A stretch of DNA of 19,122 nucleotides from JAKAGZ01 sp964595355. Lineage in GTDB: Bacteria > Bacteroidota > Ignavibacteria > Ignavibacteriales > Ignavibacteriaceae. The stretch's first letter is position 1; every line of letters begins with the position of its first letter. This document shows positions 1 through 7,041 of this stretch, one piece after another. Location: positions 1 through 19,122 of the forward strand of contig CAZQQD010000062.1 in NCBI GenBank assembly GCA_964595355.1, given 5' to 3'. The position numbers and the translations under genes were made by a program. Below the pieces are notes generated by a model that was not told the origin of the DNA, made no database searches, and saw only the letters and a program-made list of their open reading frames with translations.

Positions 1-289
1 TTGAAACTGTTGAATTAATGAAAGTTGCATCAATTCCTTTTTTGTGAAGGGCATCGACCTGATCCTGCATCAAAGCTATAAGCGGGCTGATTACAATAGT
101 ACCGCCTTCAAATATTTGGGAGGGCACCTGGTAGCATACAGATTTGCCGCCGCCGGTAGGCATGAGCAAAAGGCAATGCTCATTTTCATCTACAAGCCTT
201 TTGATCACTTCTTCCTGGCTTTCGCGGAATGTATCAAACCCGTAATACTTTTTCAGAACTGCTTTCGCCTGTTCAATTTTATTGTTCAT
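1..289 (-). CDS. recQ: RecQ-family ATP-dependent DNA helicase, N-terminal fragment
   Basis: Only the first 96 codons are inside the window; the gene continues past base 1. I translated it directly from the complementary strand, starting at the ATG whose complement lies at 287-289. The fragment carries the RecQ aromatic/Q motif (YYGFDTFRESQEE, residues 15-27), a Walker A loop (PTGGGKS, 44-50) followed by VCYQVP, and motif Ia (VISPLIALMQDQVDAL, 66-81). These are diagnostic of superfamily 2 RecQ 3'-5' helicases, which unwind forked and recombination DNA. The RQC and HRDC domains cannot be checked. The gene lies 60 bp downstream of the alanine racemase gene on the same strand, but a promoter-like TATCTTTAC box 28 bp upstream suggests independent expression. 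Family assignment is firm; RecQ versus a RecQ-like paralogue is not decided by this fragment. Confidence 0.9.
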   Translation of the reverse strand, partial: MNNKIEQAKAVLKKYYGFDTFRESQEEVIKRLVDENEHCLLLMPTGGGKSVCYQVPSQIFEGGTIVISPLIALMQDQVDALHKKGIDATFINSTVS

Positions 290-316
290 GTTAGAAAAAT
301 TAGTGAGATTTATTTT

Positions 317-325
317 GTAAAGATA
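317..325 (-). promoter_or_regulatory. Candidate -7-like promoter box for recQ
   Basis: Read on the minus strand this is TATCTTTAC, followed by AAA. It resembles the Bacteroidetes -7 element TAnnTTTG and lies 28 bp upstream of the recQ start. A near-identical box (TATATTTAC followed by AAA) lies at almost the same distance upstream of the PagL-like gene near the other end of the window. No convincing -33 TTG partner is seen at the usual spacing, so this is only a candidate. Confidence 0.3.
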
Positions 326-349
326 GGCAAAAGGGAGGAGGAAAATTAA

Positions 350-1501
350 TCAACTGGTTATTACACGTGGAATCTTATTGGGTAAGCGAGTAAGTAATTC
401 ATAGTTAAGTTGGTTACTTAATTCGCTGAAAGATGCAACTGAAATTGAAAGATCACCCTGGTTTCCAATTAAAACAACTTCGTCACCTTTTTTTGTTTCG
501 GGCACATCAGTCACATCTACGGTCATTAAATTCATATTTACAATACCAACAACGCCGACTCTTTTCCCATTTATTAAGACGCGTCCCTGGTTACTGAGTG
601 ATCTGCTGAAACCATGTGAATATCCTACCGGAATAGTTGCTATCTTCATTTTTTTATGTGCAAGGTATGTTGTGCCATATCCGATAAATTCACCTGTATT
701 AACTTCCTTCGTGCTCATTACCCTCGTTTTCCAGCTGATTATTCTTTCAAGGGGATCAATTTTTTCTTCTTTTTTGCTGAGATAATTTATTAATGTCTCA
801 TCGCTCGGCCAGAATCCATACTGCATAATTCCAATCCTAACCATATCCATTCTTGTTTTAGGATAACGCATAGCAGCAGCGGAACAGGCTGTGTGACAAA
901 TTCTGGGTGTTACGTTTTGTTCTTTAATCCATTTGTAAAATTTGTTGTAAGCTTTTATTTGTTCCTTTACTCTCAAATAGTTTGCGATACTTTCAGCGCC
1001 CGCATAATGAGTACACATTCCTTCAAAGCTTATCAGTTCCTGATTATTTTTGATTTCCTGAATAACCAGTTTTAATTGTTTCTGGTTAAAACCTGTTCTG
1101 TTCATTCCTGTTTCAACTTCAAGATGTATTTTAGCAGGTTTTTTAACTTTTTCTGCAGCTTTGAGCGCAGCATTAAATCTATCAGATTCAAACACGAAAA
1201 ACTCAACATCGTTCTCAATTGCCCATTCCAGCTCAGAATTATCAATCATTCCCATTATCAAGATTTTTGGTCCGTTGCTGGAAATATTTTTTACTCTTAA
1301 GGCTTCATCTGCGCTGTAAACAGAAAAATGTTTCTGTCCACATTCTTCAGCTATAGGAACAAAAGATTCAATTCCGTGCCCGTATGCATTTCCTTTTATG
1401 ACTGATGATATAATTACCTCCGAACCCAGAATATTGTGCAGGAATTTCAGATTATTTTGTAATGCAGATTTGCTTATTTCAATAACAGACGAATTAAACA
1501 T
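350..1501 (-). CDS. alr: Alanine racemase (PLP-dependent, fold type III)
   Basis: 383 aa, the usual length for Alr. The enzyme interconverts L- and D-alanine in the cytoplasm for peptidoglycan synthesis or for D-alanine catabolism. The PLP lysine is K36 in VIKGNAYGHG. The second catalytic base is Y275 in EFIGYGTTYLA. R222 in RIGIMQYG should contact the PLP ring nitrogen, and R135 in TGMNRTGF matches the family arginine. The C-terminal beta domain ends with TRLPNKIPR. Two positions are unusual: the lysine that is carbamylated in the Geobacillus enzyme is E128 here, and the usual CMDQ stretch reads NMNL (residues 322-325). The gene begins 2 bp after the M20 amidohydrolase stop, so it is almost certainly cotranscribed with it. 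In this setting it could be a catabolic or broader-specificity racemase rather than the housekeeping copy. Family assignment is firm. Confidence 0.93.
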   Translation of the reverse strand: MFNSSVIEISKSALQNNLKFLHNILGSEVIISSVIKGNAYGHGIESFVPIAEECGQKHFSVYSADEALRVKNISSNGPKILIMGMIDNSELEWAIENDVEFFVFESDRFNAALKAAEKVKKPAKIHLEVETGMNRTGFNQKQLKLVIQEIKNNQELISFEGMCTHYAGAESIANYLRVKEQIKAYNKFYKWIKEQNVTPRICHTACSAAAMRYPKTRMDMVRIGIMQYGFWPSDETLINYLSKKEEKIDPLERIISWKTRVMSTKEVNTGEFIGYGTTYLAHKKMKIATIPVGYSHGFSRSLSNQGRVLINGKRVGVVGIVNMNLMTVDVTDVPETKKGDEVVLIGNQGDLSISVASFSELSNQLNYELLTRLPNKIPRVITS

Positions 1502-1503
1502 GG

Positions 1504-2655
1504 TTAACTTAATATTTGATTTATAATTGAGTAAAAAACTTTAATTCCTGGTTCAATAATTTCATTAGGGAAATCATAATCAGGGTTATGTAAAGCAGGC
1601 TGCTTTTCGCCGGAGCCAAGTCCAAACAGCGCACCATTAAAATGATTTGTAAAATGTCCAAAATCTTCCGACCATCTGAAAGTCGTCCTAATTTTTTGAA
1701 CTTTTAATTTATTTTCTTTTGCAGCTTCTTTTATTATCTCAACACAATTCTTATCATTTACGGTAGCAGGAAATTCTTCAGTAAATTCTATTTCATATTT
1801 TAGCTCATATTTCTTCGCAATTGATTTTGCTCTTTTAATTGCACTATCAGTCAACAATTTCATATCAGCGTTTTTAAACGAACGAAGTGTAGCCATTACT
1901 TCAGCATAGCCGGGTGAGGTTCCAAATGCCCGTTCGCCAATTTTTAAATGAATAATAGTAATTAGCGAAAAATCTTTTATCGTTTTTATTTTTTTAGGCA
2001 GAGAAATTAGTGCAGAGATAATATCTGAAACAGCAAGTGCAGGGTTTATTCCTTTTTCTGGTTCTGCCGCGTGTGAAGTTTTTCCGATGAGCTTTATAAT
2101 CATTCCTTTTGAAGCAGCTGCAAATTCTTTTTCCCGTATAATTATTTTTCCTTTTTCAAATCCGGGGAGATTATGCAAAGCAAAAACAAAATTTGGTTTT
2201 ATCGATTTAAATTTGTTGTCTTTTAATATCCATTCTGCACCTTCACCGGTTTCTTCCGCAGGTTGATAAAGTAAAACGACTTTTCCTCTTTTTAATATGT
2301 TTTTTGAAAGTAATGGAATCAATCCTGATACAATGGCCATATGCCCATCGTGTCCGCATTTATGAGAAATGTTTTCATTAACAGACTTGTAATTGAATTT
2401 ATTTATTTCTGGGATAGGGAGTGCATCAAGTTCACAACGGATTAATACAGTTGGCCCCTTCTCTTTCCCATTGAAAATTACCGCAATTCCATTGCCACCG
2501 ATATTAGAAATGATTTTATCCGGGCTGTATCTCTTTGCAAAAGAAATTATTCTCTTTGCAGTATTTTTTTCGCTTCCCGAAAGTTCAGGATTTTTATGAA
2601 TCTCTTTTCTGAACTTAATTAATTTCTGCAGAGAAACTTTAACAGTGTCTTTCAT
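1504..2655 (-). CDS. M20-family amidohydrolase / N-acyl-amino-acid deacylase
   Basis: 383 aa, typical of the M20D amidohydrolases (hippurate hydrolase, IAA-amino-acid hydrolase and N-acetyldiaminopimelate deacetylase types). These use a two-metal centre to cleave an acyl group from an amino acid. Visible metal and catalytic motifs are C100-H102 in HKCGHDGH, E134-E135 in QPAEETGEGA, H161 in ALHNLPG, and H355 in ALHNPDYDFP. The dimerisation-domain signature TSHAAEPEKGINPA spans 193-206, and SEDFGHF 329-335. There is no signal peptide, so it is cytosolic. The start follows the symporter stop after 9 bp without a clear Shine-Dalgarno, which suggests translational coupling. The adjacent symporter and racemases point to an amino-acid-derived substrate, but the acyl group and side chain cannot be read from sequence. 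It could also serve lysine/DAP biosynthesis as a deacetylase. Confidence 0.88.
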   Translation of the reverse strand: MKDTVKVSLQKLIKFRKEIHKNPELSGSEKNTAKRIISFAKRYSPDKIISNIGGNGIAVIFNGKEKGPTVLIRCELDALPIPEINKFNYKSVNENISHKCGHDGHMAIVSGLIPLLSKNILKRGKVVLLYQPAEETGEGAEWILKDNKFKSIKPNFVFALHNLPGFEKGKIIIREKEFAAASKGMIIKLIGKTSHAAEPEKGINPALAVSDIISALISLPKKIKTIKDFSLITIIHLKIGERAFGTSPGYAEVMATLRSFKNADMKLLTDSAIKRAKSIAKKYELKYEIEFTEEFPATVNDKNCVEIIKEAAKENKLKVQKIRTTFRWSEDFGHFTNHFNGALFGLGSGEKQPALHNPDYDFPNEIIEPGIKVFYSIINQILS

Positions 2656-2664
2656 AAATTGTTA

Positions 2665-4116
2665 TTACTCAACTTCGGTTAAATATTCTTTATTTGGAAA
2701 TAAATAAGTTAGCAAGACAAAAGTCAATGCTGAAGCCGTAATTCCAAATATATTAGGATCAAGTCCGAGCGGCAATTTTGTATTAATTATTATCAGAGTA
2801 ATAGTTGTTCCTCCGCCAATTACCATTGCCCACATTGCTGCAAGCGAGCTGCTTCGTTTCCAGAAAAACGCTCCTATTACCGGAACGAAAAGCCCTGAGA
2901 CCATAAATGCATAGGAGTAGAGCATAAGCTGAAGCACATTCTGCATACTGCTCGCAAGCCATAATGAAAATATACCAAGAACTAAAGTAAGCCACTGTGA
3001 TAATTTTAAAAATCTTTTTTCATTTGAACTAAAAGAAAAAAACCTGTCGAGTATGTCCGTTGCCACATTTCCTGAAGCAGCCATCAAACAACTATCGGCA
3101 GTCGACATTATTGCAGAAAAATATGCGGACATCATCAATCCCATCAATCCGACCGGCATAACAGTTCTGAGCAAAAGAGGCAAACCCTTTTCAGGATCAA
3201 GCCCAGACATAGTTGGAAATCCAAGGTAAGCAAACATTCCCTGATCTGCAGCGACTCTGCCGAATAGACCAAGCATAACACCCATCATTGCCATTACAGG
3301 CCACTCGAAGAGTCCCGCTATGAACCATGCTTTCTTTGCAGTTTTTTCGTCTCTGCAGGAATAAATTCTCTGGTAAAGAGTCATGCCGACAAACCAGATC
3401 GGAATAATAGTCACTCCCCAATTAACGAGAGTTTGCCAGCTTACATTTGTGAAAGATAAAAGGTCATTTGAAACCTCTTTTTGTAATGCCGACCAGCCGC
3501 CGATTGCAGAGTAGCCAAGTGGGAGTCCGATGAAAACGAGTCCGGCCATTAAGACGATCCACTGAACAGTATCAGTGTAGATTACAGCTTTAATTCCACC
3601 CAGCGAGGTGTAGATAATTACAATCGCTCCCATAATTAACAGAGCAGTTTCCATATCCAAATCAATAAAAGAAGCCGATGCTAATTTTGCACCTGCAAGG
3701 ATCTGGGAACTCGTAAATCCGATATAACCTATGGCAGAAATAACTCCGGCTATAAAGGCAACTTTGCCGTTATAAAATTCTTCAAAGATTTGTGGGAATG
3801 TATAAAGCTTCTTAAAACTTTTCATTTTATTTACACGCGGGATTAAAAGAACAGCGCTGACCCACGCACCTATCAGCCCTGTAAAAAGCATCCAGGAACC
3901 TGACAAACCCATTACAAATCCAAGTCCGCCAAGACCTATTGAAAAGCCCCCGCCAACGTCCGTCGCAACAACAGATAATCCGACGTGCAAACTTCCCATA
4001 CTTCTACCACCCACAAAAAAGTCTTCAGCATCTTTATTTTTCTTCAGGAAAAAGAAACCGATGCCAAGCATTACTGCCATGTAGATAAAAAACTCGAAGA
4101 GATCTATAAAATGCAT
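2665..4116 (-). CDS. Sodium:solute symporter (SSS/PutP-PanF superfamily)
   Basis: 483 aa and strongly hydrophobic, with roughly 13 predicted membrane spans, as expected for an SSS transporter with the LeuT fold. It moves a small organic solute into the cell with sodium. Family motifs are FFVGGRSMG (33-41) after the first helix, SLGGIKAVIYTDTVQ (171-185), YQRIYSCRDEKTAKKA (248-263), and SAIMSTADSCLMAAS (334-348), the last holding the Ser/Thr residues of the Na2 sodium site. The substrate cannot be assigned from sequence. Its place between a racemase and an M20 deacylase favours an amino acid, N-acyl amino acid or small peptide. The ATG at 4116 has an AAGG only 2 nt upstream, closer than ideal, but the next in-frame ATG would remove part of the first helix, so I keep this start. 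Confidence 0.9.
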   Translation of the reverse strand: MHFIDLFEFFIYMAVMLGIGFFFLKKNKDAEDFFVGGRSMGSLHVGLSVVATDVGGGFSIGLGGLGFVMGLSGSWMLFTGLIGAWVSAVLLIPRVNKMKSFKKLYTFPQIFEEFYNGKVAFIAGVISAIGYIGFTSSQILAGAKLASASFIDLDMETALLIMGAIVIIYTSLGGIKAVIYTDTVQWIVLMAGLVFIGLPLGYSAIGGWSALQKEVSNDLLSFTNVSWQTLVNWGVTIIPIWFVGMTLYQRIYSCRDEKTAKKAWFIAGLFEWPVMAMMGVMLGLFGRVAADQGMFAYLGFPTMSGLDPEKGLPLLLRTVMPVGLMGLMMSAYFSAIMSTADSCLMAASGNVATDILDRFFSFSSNEKRFLKLSQWLTLVLGIFSLWLASSMQNVLQLMLYSYAFMVSGLFVPVIGAFFWKRSSSLAAMWAMVIGGGTTITLIIINTKLPLGLDPNIFGITASALTFVLLTYLFPNKEYLTEVE

Positions 4117-4156
4117 AGCCTTGTATTATTATTTGTGAAAAGTTTGAATTGAAAAA

Positions 4157-5239
4157 TTAAAAAATCTTTTTGGACATATATCTTGAATTCATCAACCGAG
4201 CGATTGAAGTATAATTTGGCATAAAATGAATCTGGCCGCCAACTTTATATTTCCCTTTATCACTACCAAGATCATAAACGGTCATATCAGAAGTAGTACC
4301 GACAAATTGTAGTTTGTCATCTTTAGGACTAAGGTTGTTTACGTCAACATCAAGTTGTCCAAAGTCAACAATTGTTCTGTAAGTTTCTTTCACCCCTTTA
4401 TCGAATTCCAGTTCGGCAGTATGGCCAACATTCCCCTCACCAATAATTCCGTCAGGCTGAATCTCTTTTTTATCAAGTTCTACAATTTCTGCGGAAAACT
4501 CTATTGTAGATGTCGAGAGATTTCTGAATTTTTTATTATTAAGAGGAGAAACTCCTAAAAGTGCAGCTTCACCGATTCTGAAGTGATTCACACCTTTGGG
4601 AATTTTGCCTTTTGAAATGAGTGGTAAAGTAATAGAACTTCCGCCTGAGACAAGTTCGAGCTTTTTGTTGAACTGCACTTCGATTAAGTGTTTGTACAGG
4701 CTTAGCTGAATTAATTTATCATAAGTAGGTTCAACGCCATACATGCAGCCAAGATTGGTTCCCAGCCCGATAGTTTCAACATTTTTTAACTTAAATATCT
4801 TTTCATAAAAACTAAGAATTTCATCTCTCACAATGCCTTCCCTTAGTTCTCCCATCTCAATCATTATAATAACGCGATGTTTCTTACCCTGCTCCTCAGC
4901 CTCCCTGTCAAGTGCTTCAATTGTTCTTAAAGATGAATTCAAGGAAATATCAGCATACTTAATTATATTTTTTACCTGGTTAAGTGCTGGAGGTTTAATA
5001 TACATTGTTACGATGTCTGGTTTAATCTCTTTTATCGTTCGTAAATTTGAAATTCTTGAATCACCCACCGAATGAATTGTTTTGATGCATTTATCAGGAA
5101 TTATTTTTTCCAGTGCGCCCTTGTGTCCGCACAACATCTTAGTGACCAGCGTCCATTGAATATTATTTTCTGTAAGATATTTATTCAGTTTTTCGATATT
5201 CTCGAGAATTTTACCTGTATTAATAGTTAGCGTAGCCAT
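4157..5239 (-). CDS. Alanine/ornithine racemase-family PLP enzyme (Orr-like)
   Basis: 360 aa with an N-terminal alanine-racemase-type TIM barrel. The PLP lysine is predicted as K34 in TLVTKMLCGH. Other matches are GLGTNLGCMYGV (158-169), the phosphate-binding SGGSS (198-202) and FRIGEAALLG (220-229). This pattern fits the 'alanine/ornithine racemase family' typified by clostridial ornithine racemase rather than true Alr. The real substrate could be ornithine, lysine or another amino acid. The start lies 8 bp after the GNAT stop, with no recognisable Shine-Dalgarno in the AT-rich gap. The symporter follows after 40 bp. Together with alr it makes two distinct amino-acid racemases in one predicted operon. 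Family assignment is good; substrate is unknown. Confidence 0.82.
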   Translation of the reverse strand: MATLTINTGKILENIEKLNKYLTENNIQWTLVTKMLCGHKGALEKIIPDKCIKTIHSVGDSRISNLRTIKEIKPDIVTMYIKPPALNQVKNIIKYADISLNSSLRTIEALDREAEEQGKKHRVIIMIEMGELREGIVRDEILSFYEKIFKLKNVETIGLGTNLGCMYGVEPTYDKLIQLSLYKHLIEVQFNKKLELVSGGSSITLPLISKGKIPKGVNHFRIGEAALLGVSPLNNKKFRNLSTSTIEFSAEIVELDKKEIQPDGIIGEGNVGHTAELEFDKGVKETYRTIVDFGQLDVDVNNLSPKDDKLQFVGTTSDMTVYDLGSDKGKYKVGGQIHFMPNYTSIARLMNSRYMSKKIF

Positions 5240-5247
5240 TTTTTAAT

Positions 5248-5691
5248 TTATTTTTTATAACGCATTTCTGCGTATTTTGTTGTAAATCCTATCCTTTCAT
5301 ATAATCTTTTTGCTGGGTTGTCATATTCAACATGCAGCTTTACATCACCTTCTGCTTCATTTATACATCTTTCAGCAATTTGTCTTCCAATGCCTTTATT
5401 TCTGAATTTATTATTGACAGCAATATACACCAGAATATTATCCGGAATGTATTCACTCATTCCGGTTTTGTTCAACACTAATTCGCCACAAAGCTCACCG
5501 TCATAGTAAGCAGTTAATAAAAAGCCGCCTGGCTTTCCGTCTTTGGCAAAAGCATAGTCAATGCATTTTGAAATTGCCGATTTTGTATCTCCAAATTTGT
5601 CGAGATGAGTATAAAGAAAGTCGATGAATTTTTCTCTTGGCATTTCTTTTTCAAGTTCTGCTTCGCTTTCAATTTTATTTATTTTTAACAT
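5248..5691 (-). CDS. GNAT-family N-acetyltransferase
   Basis: 147 aa, the usual size for a single-domain GNAT enzyme. These transfer an acetyl group from acetyl-CoA to an amine, often an amino acid, polyamine or protein N terminus. The acetyl-CoA pyrophosphate-binding motif A is visible as VNNKFRNKGIGRQIAE (92-107, containing R/K-x-x-G-x-G), followed by the C-terminal motif B region NPAKRLYERIGF (125-136). A GGAG Shine-Dalgarno lies just upstream of the ATG. It is the first gene of the five-gene minus-strand cluster and divergent from the pentose phosphate operon. An amino-acid substrate would be consistent with the downstream deacylase and racemases, but that is context only. Confidence 0.85.
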   Translation of the reverse strand: MLKINKIESEAELEKEMPREKFIDFLYTHLDKFGDTKSAISKCIDYAFAKDGKPGGFLLTAYYDGELCGELVLNKTGMSEYIPDNILVYIAVNNKFRNKGIGRQIAERCINEAEGDVKLHVEYDNPAKRLYERIGFTTKYAEMRYKK

Positions 5692-5861
5692 TATTTCTCC
5701 AAATCAAATTTTGTGACATAATGCATATCCGTTTTTAGTCAGAAAATCTCCCTGGTAAATCATTAATCAGTGGCAAAAAGTCAAAACCGGATAATAATTG
5801 AAGAGATTTCGGTAATTTGTTCCTCTAATTTAAAGGGGGCATAAATTTTAGAAGAATTTCC

Positions 5862-5888
5862 AATAATTGTTATTATTTTACAAAATAA
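5862..5888. repeat. Overlapping AT-rich palindromes, possible operator
   Basis: Two inverted repeats overlap: AATAA-TTG-TTATT (5862-5874) and the perfect 7-bp-arm TTATTTT-AC-AAAATAA (5873-5888). They sit roughly mid-way between two divergent operons, where a shared regulator might bind. In sequence this AT-rich such palindromes arise easily by chance, so functional confidence is low. Confidence 0.25.
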
Positions 5889-6055
5889 CATAAATTGTGA
5901 AAATTGCAAGTTTTCGTAAGATTTAATGCAAAATTAATTAGGGCGAGATAAAATTTTGCCAATATTATACGGAAAAACCTGAAACTATTTCTATTATGAA
6001 TTGTGATAATTTATATAAGTATTTTGGTTTTAATAGGATAACAACAATATTGAAC

Positions 6056-6084
6056 TTTGAGCTTTGTTAATTGTTTTATATAAT
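6056..6084 (+). promoter_or_regulatory. Candidate promoter for the gnd-zwf operon
   Basis: A perfect TATAAT at 6079-6084 is preceded, after a 17-bp spacer, by TTTGAG at 6056-6061, a moderate -35 match. The resulting leader would be about 50 nt before the gnd ATG. The exact hexamer and spacing support it. AT-rich background and uncertainty over sigma-factor preference in this lineage limit confidence. Confidence 0.4.
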
Positions 6085-6141
6085 GTAGCCTTAAACTAAC
6101 CAATCGAAATTGTAATAATTATTTAATGACAGAGGTAAAAA

Positions 6142-7041
6142 ATGAAGATCGGGTTTATTGGACTTGGGAAAATGGGGGGAAATATGGTACAAAGATTAAT
6201 GAATGATGGACACGAAGTAGTGGTTTTTAATTTAACTCAAAAAGAAATAGATGATGCTGTTAAAAATGGAGCAATTGGTTCTTCTTCGGTTAAAGAATTA
6301 GCAAGCAAACTCCCTGAGAAGAAAGTTGTATGGCTTATGGTTCCTTCAGGAAAGCCTGTTGACGAAAACATAGATGAACTTCTTCATCATCTTAAAAAGG
6401 GAGATATTATTATAGATGGTGGAAATTCATTTTATAAAACAAGTATGAAGAGGGGAGAGAAAGTATCTGAAAAAGGCGTGAGCTATATTGATTGCGGAAC
6501 AAGCGGTGGAATTTGGGGACTCAAAGAAGGTTACTGCCTGATGTATGGTGGTGAAAAACTTGCTTGTGATTATTGTGAACCTATCTTTAAAACTCTTGCA
6601 CCTGAAGGAGGTTATCAATATTGCGGACGATCCGGTTCCGGGCATTTTGTAAAAATGGTGCACAATGGAATTGAATACGGAATGATGCAATCATACGCGG
6701 AAGGTTTTGAAATAATGGAGAAATCAAACTTTGATATAGATTTAAAAGCTGTTGCCGAAGTATGGAGATACGGAAGTGTAATTCGTTCATGGCTGCTTGA
6801 ACTTGCCGGACTTGCATTAAAAGATGATCCAAAACTTTCAAGAATAAAAGATTATGTTGATGATAGTGGTGAGGGAAGATGGACTGTTGATGCAGCAATG
6901 GAATTCAATGTCCCTGCACATGTAATAACAAGTTCTCTGTTCAACAGATTCAGGTCGCGGCAGGATGAGTCTTTTGCTATGAAAATGTTGGCCGCTCTCA
7001 GGAATCAGTTTGGTGGACATGCAGTAAAGATGGAGAACTAA
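6142..7041 (+). CDS. gnd: 6-phosphogluconate dehydrogenase, decarboxylating (short form)
   Basis: 299 aa, matching the short (~300 aa) Gnd/YqeC class rather than the ~470-aa form. It oxidatively decarboxylates 6-phosphogluconate to ribulose-5-phosphate. The Rossmann motif GFIGLGKMGGNM covers residues 4-15. IDCGTSGGIWGLKEG (116-130) matches the substrate-binding region, and HFVKMVHNGIEYGMMQ (168-183) contains the catalytic K171 and E178. After beta-2 the sequence is FNLTQKE, where NADP-dependent enzymes have an NRT/NRS arginine that holds the 2'-phosphate; Leu here suggests NAD use, as in other short forms. The start is supported by AGAGG 6 nt upstream. It is the first gene of the operon, and its TAA overlaps the zwf ATG by one base. 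Family is firm; cofactor is an inference. Confidence 0.93.
   Translation: MKIGFIGLGKMGGNMVQRLMNDGHEVVVFNLTQKEIDDAVKNGAIGSSSVKELASKLPEKKVVWLMVPSGKPVDENIDELLHHLKKGDIIIDGGNSFYKTSMKRGEKVSEKGVSYIDCGTSGGIWGLKEGYCLMYGGEKLACDYCEPIFKTLAPEGGYQYCGRSGSGHFVKMVHNGIEYGMMQSYAEGFEIMEKSNFDIDLKAVAEVWRYGSVIRSWLLELAGLALKDDPKLSRIKDYVDDSGEGRWTVDAAMEFNVPAHVITSSLFNRFRSRQDESFAMKMLAALRNQFGGHAVKMEN

Larger units (their letters stand above)
5692..6141. other. 450-bp AT-rich divergent intergenic region
   Basis: No coding region is supported here. The region separates the minus-strand racemase cluster from the plus-strand pentose phosphate operon, so it must hold promoters for both. I see overlapping small palindromes at 5862-5888, a candidate sigma-70-type promoter at 6056-6084 for gnd, and an AGAGG ribosome-binding site at 6131-6135. 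No tRNA, riboswitch or convincing minus-strand promoter is recognised. Confidence 0.6.

Noticed and set aside
44..349. Plus-strand open frame of 101 codons
   Set aside because: It is antisense to the RecQ fragment, whose motifs are unmistakable, and its product has no recognisable features.
350..5691. Toxin-antitoxin or defence reading of the GNAT gene and its neighbours
   Set aside because: The GNAT has no small antitoxin partner of the RHH/DUF1778 type, and the neighbours are plainly metabolic.
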